From: Balanoglossus misakiensis
Lineage: Eukaryota; Hemichordata
Length of the DNA: 64,000 nucleotides
NCBI GenBank assembly: GCA_040954595.2
Contig: CM082593.2
Span: 11,532,001 to 11,596,000, forward strand
Direction: 5' to 3'
The notes under the pieces were generated by a model that ran no database searches, was not told where the DNA came from, and saw nothing but the letters and a program-made list of their open reading frames with translations. This document shows, piece by piece, positions 61,931 through 64,000 of this stretch (its first letter is position 1; every line of letters begins with the position of its first letter). Position numbers and translations under genes: made by a program.

Positions 61931-62272
61931 ACAAACATAACCATGAGATACACAGCATGTAACAAACAAGATGAAATTGATTCAATGAGCAATGCATGAA
62001 ATTTCGCACCTAGAGTTTAGTGAATTGTTTCCTTTGACTATAACTGAATACATGTTACATACATGATAACTGGACTATATTAATAAATACAGATAGGCAT
62101 GTTCCTTTAAAATTAGTTTTTAGGCATAAATAGTAAAATCTCTTCCCAAATGCAATACTGAAATTATAACCACATGGTTGGTATTTTATAATGAAGTCCC
62201 TACAAACTAAACTGTAAAGAAAACAGATGACTAGATGACAAAAATGGATATTAAAAAAATAACAAAATCTAC
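61931..62272. other. Unassigned AT-rich region
   Basis: Nothing recognised between the minisatellite and the MITE. Confidence 0.5.
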
Positions 62273-62276
62273 TTAA

Positions 62277-62780
62277 AGGCACGTAAGCTGCAACTGGATA
62301 AAAAATCAATGTTTTAAATAATCTCATATATGCTTTTAATTATATCTATTAAATGCTATTTCATGATAATATATCAAGCTCAACAGTTATTTATGACAAA
62401 ATGGCCAAAAATTAAAGAAAAACGAAAATTCCTGAAATTTTTTAAAAAGTGCAATATTGCAATGAAAAATGAAAATCTGATGTCTCAGTGGTGTACGTTT
62501 ACTTCCATGAGCTCAAGTGGATGAGATCATGTTTTGTTTATGAAGTTTCACAACCTGAAATGCGACATTTTCATTGTTTCTTTCATTTTCCCACGGTGGC
62601 GGCCATAATCGCTTGCGGCAAAGCTTTATTATTTATCTGGTTAAAACTTGCATATGCACTCATATTTAGGGTTTATCATGCTTGTGTATAGTTCACTGCC
62701 TTCATCTGCATGGACTAATGGTAGTGCAGTGTGAAACAAAAATTATGAAAATTATCCCAAAAGTTACAGCTTACGTGCCT
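62277..62780. mobile_element. 504-bp non-autonomous TTAA element (MITE) related to the 9.2-kb transposon
   Basis: TTAA at 62273-62276 and 62781-62784. Ends are AGGCACGTAAGCTGCAAC and, inverted, AGGCACGTAAGCTGTAAC, differing from the large element's termini mainly by C to G at position 7. GCNGCCATAATCGCTTGC lies 181 bp from the right end in both elements (62599 and 19881), so the right ~180 bp is collinear. The left interior is not obviously shared. It has no coding capacity and would depend on a transposase in trans. Confidence 0.9.
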
Positions 62781-62784
62781 TTAA

Positions 62785-63180
62785 TTATACATACCGTGTA
62801 TGCTTCAACATAAATGGTACTTGTTGACTTTTTCATATTTTTGTGGTGCCTAATAAAATAACAACTGCTCCTTCCCATAACCAGTATCACCACTCCTGCA
62901 AAACCAAGATCATTTATTTCATTCTTATGCAAATATCTGGGGTTCAATTAAAGTAGGAATCATTATTGTTACAAATCGCAGGCATGCAGGGGTTAAATAA
63001 TCCTGTGGTCCGAGATCATGGTTTATCAAAAAAAAATTATTCAGCCAATGATTTAAATATTATGGGTATCCATTGATATAGTATTGGAACACAAAACAAC
63101 ATTTTTATTGCGGTTACCCCCCCCCCCCCCATGTTGACTTCCACTGCCACTAGCCCCACTCGAAGCTTCATATATTTGAA
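62785..63180. other. Unassigned region with poly-C tract
   Basis: AT-rich DNA with a C run at ~63117-63130. No gene seen. Confidence 0.5.
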
Positions 63181-63189
63181 ATATCTCTC

Positions 63190-63680
63190 GATCTACAAAT
63201 GATCAATACAGTATAGATATTATTACATATTTTGAATTATCTTGACTAGTAAAAGTGCATAAACAAACATGAATGGGGATGTAGGCTGCCAATAGCAAGC
63301 ATGGTGAAATTCCTAGGCTATGGCGCTATAGGGCCCCACTCCGGAGCTGCATTAAAAAAATTCTTTTGATTTGCTCAGACTTTTTTATAACCATCCACAC
63401 ATGATCAATGCAGTATATAAAGGATTCAGGCCTTTTAATAGTGACATACTTTGCATCGTCTTCGCTCACAAAAATGCATGAACAAAAATGAACGGGGATG
63501 GAGGCTGAAAATAGCAAGAATAATGAAATTCCTTTGGGGCCCCTTTATGCTGTCAAACTTTTGACATTACTTCTTCTCACATGCTTTTCAGCTATCATCA
63601 ACACATGATCAAGTCAGTATATACAGGATTCGGGCCTGTTAATTTTGTATTATCTTCACTGCTCGCAAAAATGCAGTTAC
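63190..63680 (+). repeat. ~203-bp divergent tandem repeat, about three copies
   Basis: GATCAATACAGTATAGAT, GATCAATGCAGTATATAA and GATCAAGTCAGTATATAC occur at ~63202, 63403 and 63609. Between them recur GGGGCCCC-containing segments, AAAATGCATGAACAAAAATG and AATAGCAAG. The third copy is incomplete. Confidence 0.75.
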
Positions 63681-64000
63681 TGTCACAAAATGGAATGGAA
63701 GCAGGACTTACCCCAACCGCCATTGTTCTATGTTAACGGTCTCGTAGATGCTGGCGGTCAACTGCTAAGTCATCAGATGTCATCCTTCCATAACGATGCT
63801 CGGTGCCAAAGTAATTATCCACGCATATGGTATTTCGGTTCTACCTTAGGAACAGGTTGAGTGCATTGTAAATCGCTGAACGAATTTTATAAAGGGAACG
63901 ACGTGATTCGATCGGCTTCCTCACCCGTGGACCGTCTTCTCTCGCGTCAAAACGTTGTAGTTGTGTAATAAATAACCTTTGACCCTGCATTCGCGCGCCA
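63681..64000. other. Window edge, possible minus-strand first exon
   Basis: On the minus strand ACAATGGCGGTTGGG is followed directly by a GTAAGTCC donor (ATG at 63723, exon end 63712, four codons). This could be a short first coding exon of a gene leaving the window through the repeats on the left. It rests on start and donor consensus alone, so it is weak. Nothing else is recognised. Confidence 0.2.

Overview
The window is eukaryotic, repeat-dominated DNA. Genes have GT/AG introns and AATAAA signals, and the window holds BEL/Pao and Gypsy LTR retrotransposons, a LINE tail, satellites and a TTAA-type DNA transposon. The mixture, and the free-standing P2X7-type ballast domain, fit an aquatic invertebrate animal. 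I cannot fix the phylum from sequence alone. No ordinary host gene can be supported; nearly everything is mobile or satellite DNA.

Layout. (1) 1-10869 and 20067-22206 are one composite repeat field, now split in two. It is made of blocks of a ~238-bp tandem repeat joined by ~0.3-0.6-kb linker modules, and includes a near-identical 1.77-kb tandem duplication (7281-9057 / 9058-10838). Most 238-bp units carry the same cluster of three nuclear-receptor half-sites. (2) 10874-20062 is a 9,189-bp DNA transposon inserted into that field. It has a TTAA target duplication, ~18-20-bp terminal inverted repeats and two convergent spliced genes. The plus-strand gene (4 exons, 238 aa, open) encodes an RG-rich tail plus the C-terminal ballast domain known from the P2X7 receptor. 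The minus-strand gene (14 exons, ~758 codons) is a DDE transposase with one in-frame stop and one frameshift. A 504-bp non-autonomous relative with the same ends and TTAA duplication lies at 62277-62780. (3) 22207-24633 holds a decayed LINE 3' end and a ~376-bp tandem repeat (3 copies).

(4) 24634-59850 is a higher-order satellite of ~1.7-2.5-kb units. Each unit is an AT-rich half of three diverged ~330-bp subrepeats, a C9-C14 tract, and a GC-richer half of ~80-bp subrepeats. Two LTR retrotransposons are inserted in its GC-richer halves: a BEL/Pao element (39014-44892, plus strand, 308-bp LTRs) and a Gypsy element (47098-54873, minus strand, 503-bp LTRs). Both are broken by frameshifts, and BEL also lacks the middle of its integrase core. 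(5) 59855-60510 is a cluster of 16-nt quasi-palindromes of the form GGYTTG-N4-CAARCC. (6) 60511-64000 is mostly unassigned DNA with a 70-bp minisatellite, the 504-bp MITE and a ~203-bp repeat.

Order of events inferred: satellite and composite fields formed first, the DNA transposon and LTR elements inserted into them, and each element then picked up a few inactivating lesions. The most notable object is the TTAA transposon that carries an intact ballast-domain gene beside a broken transposase.
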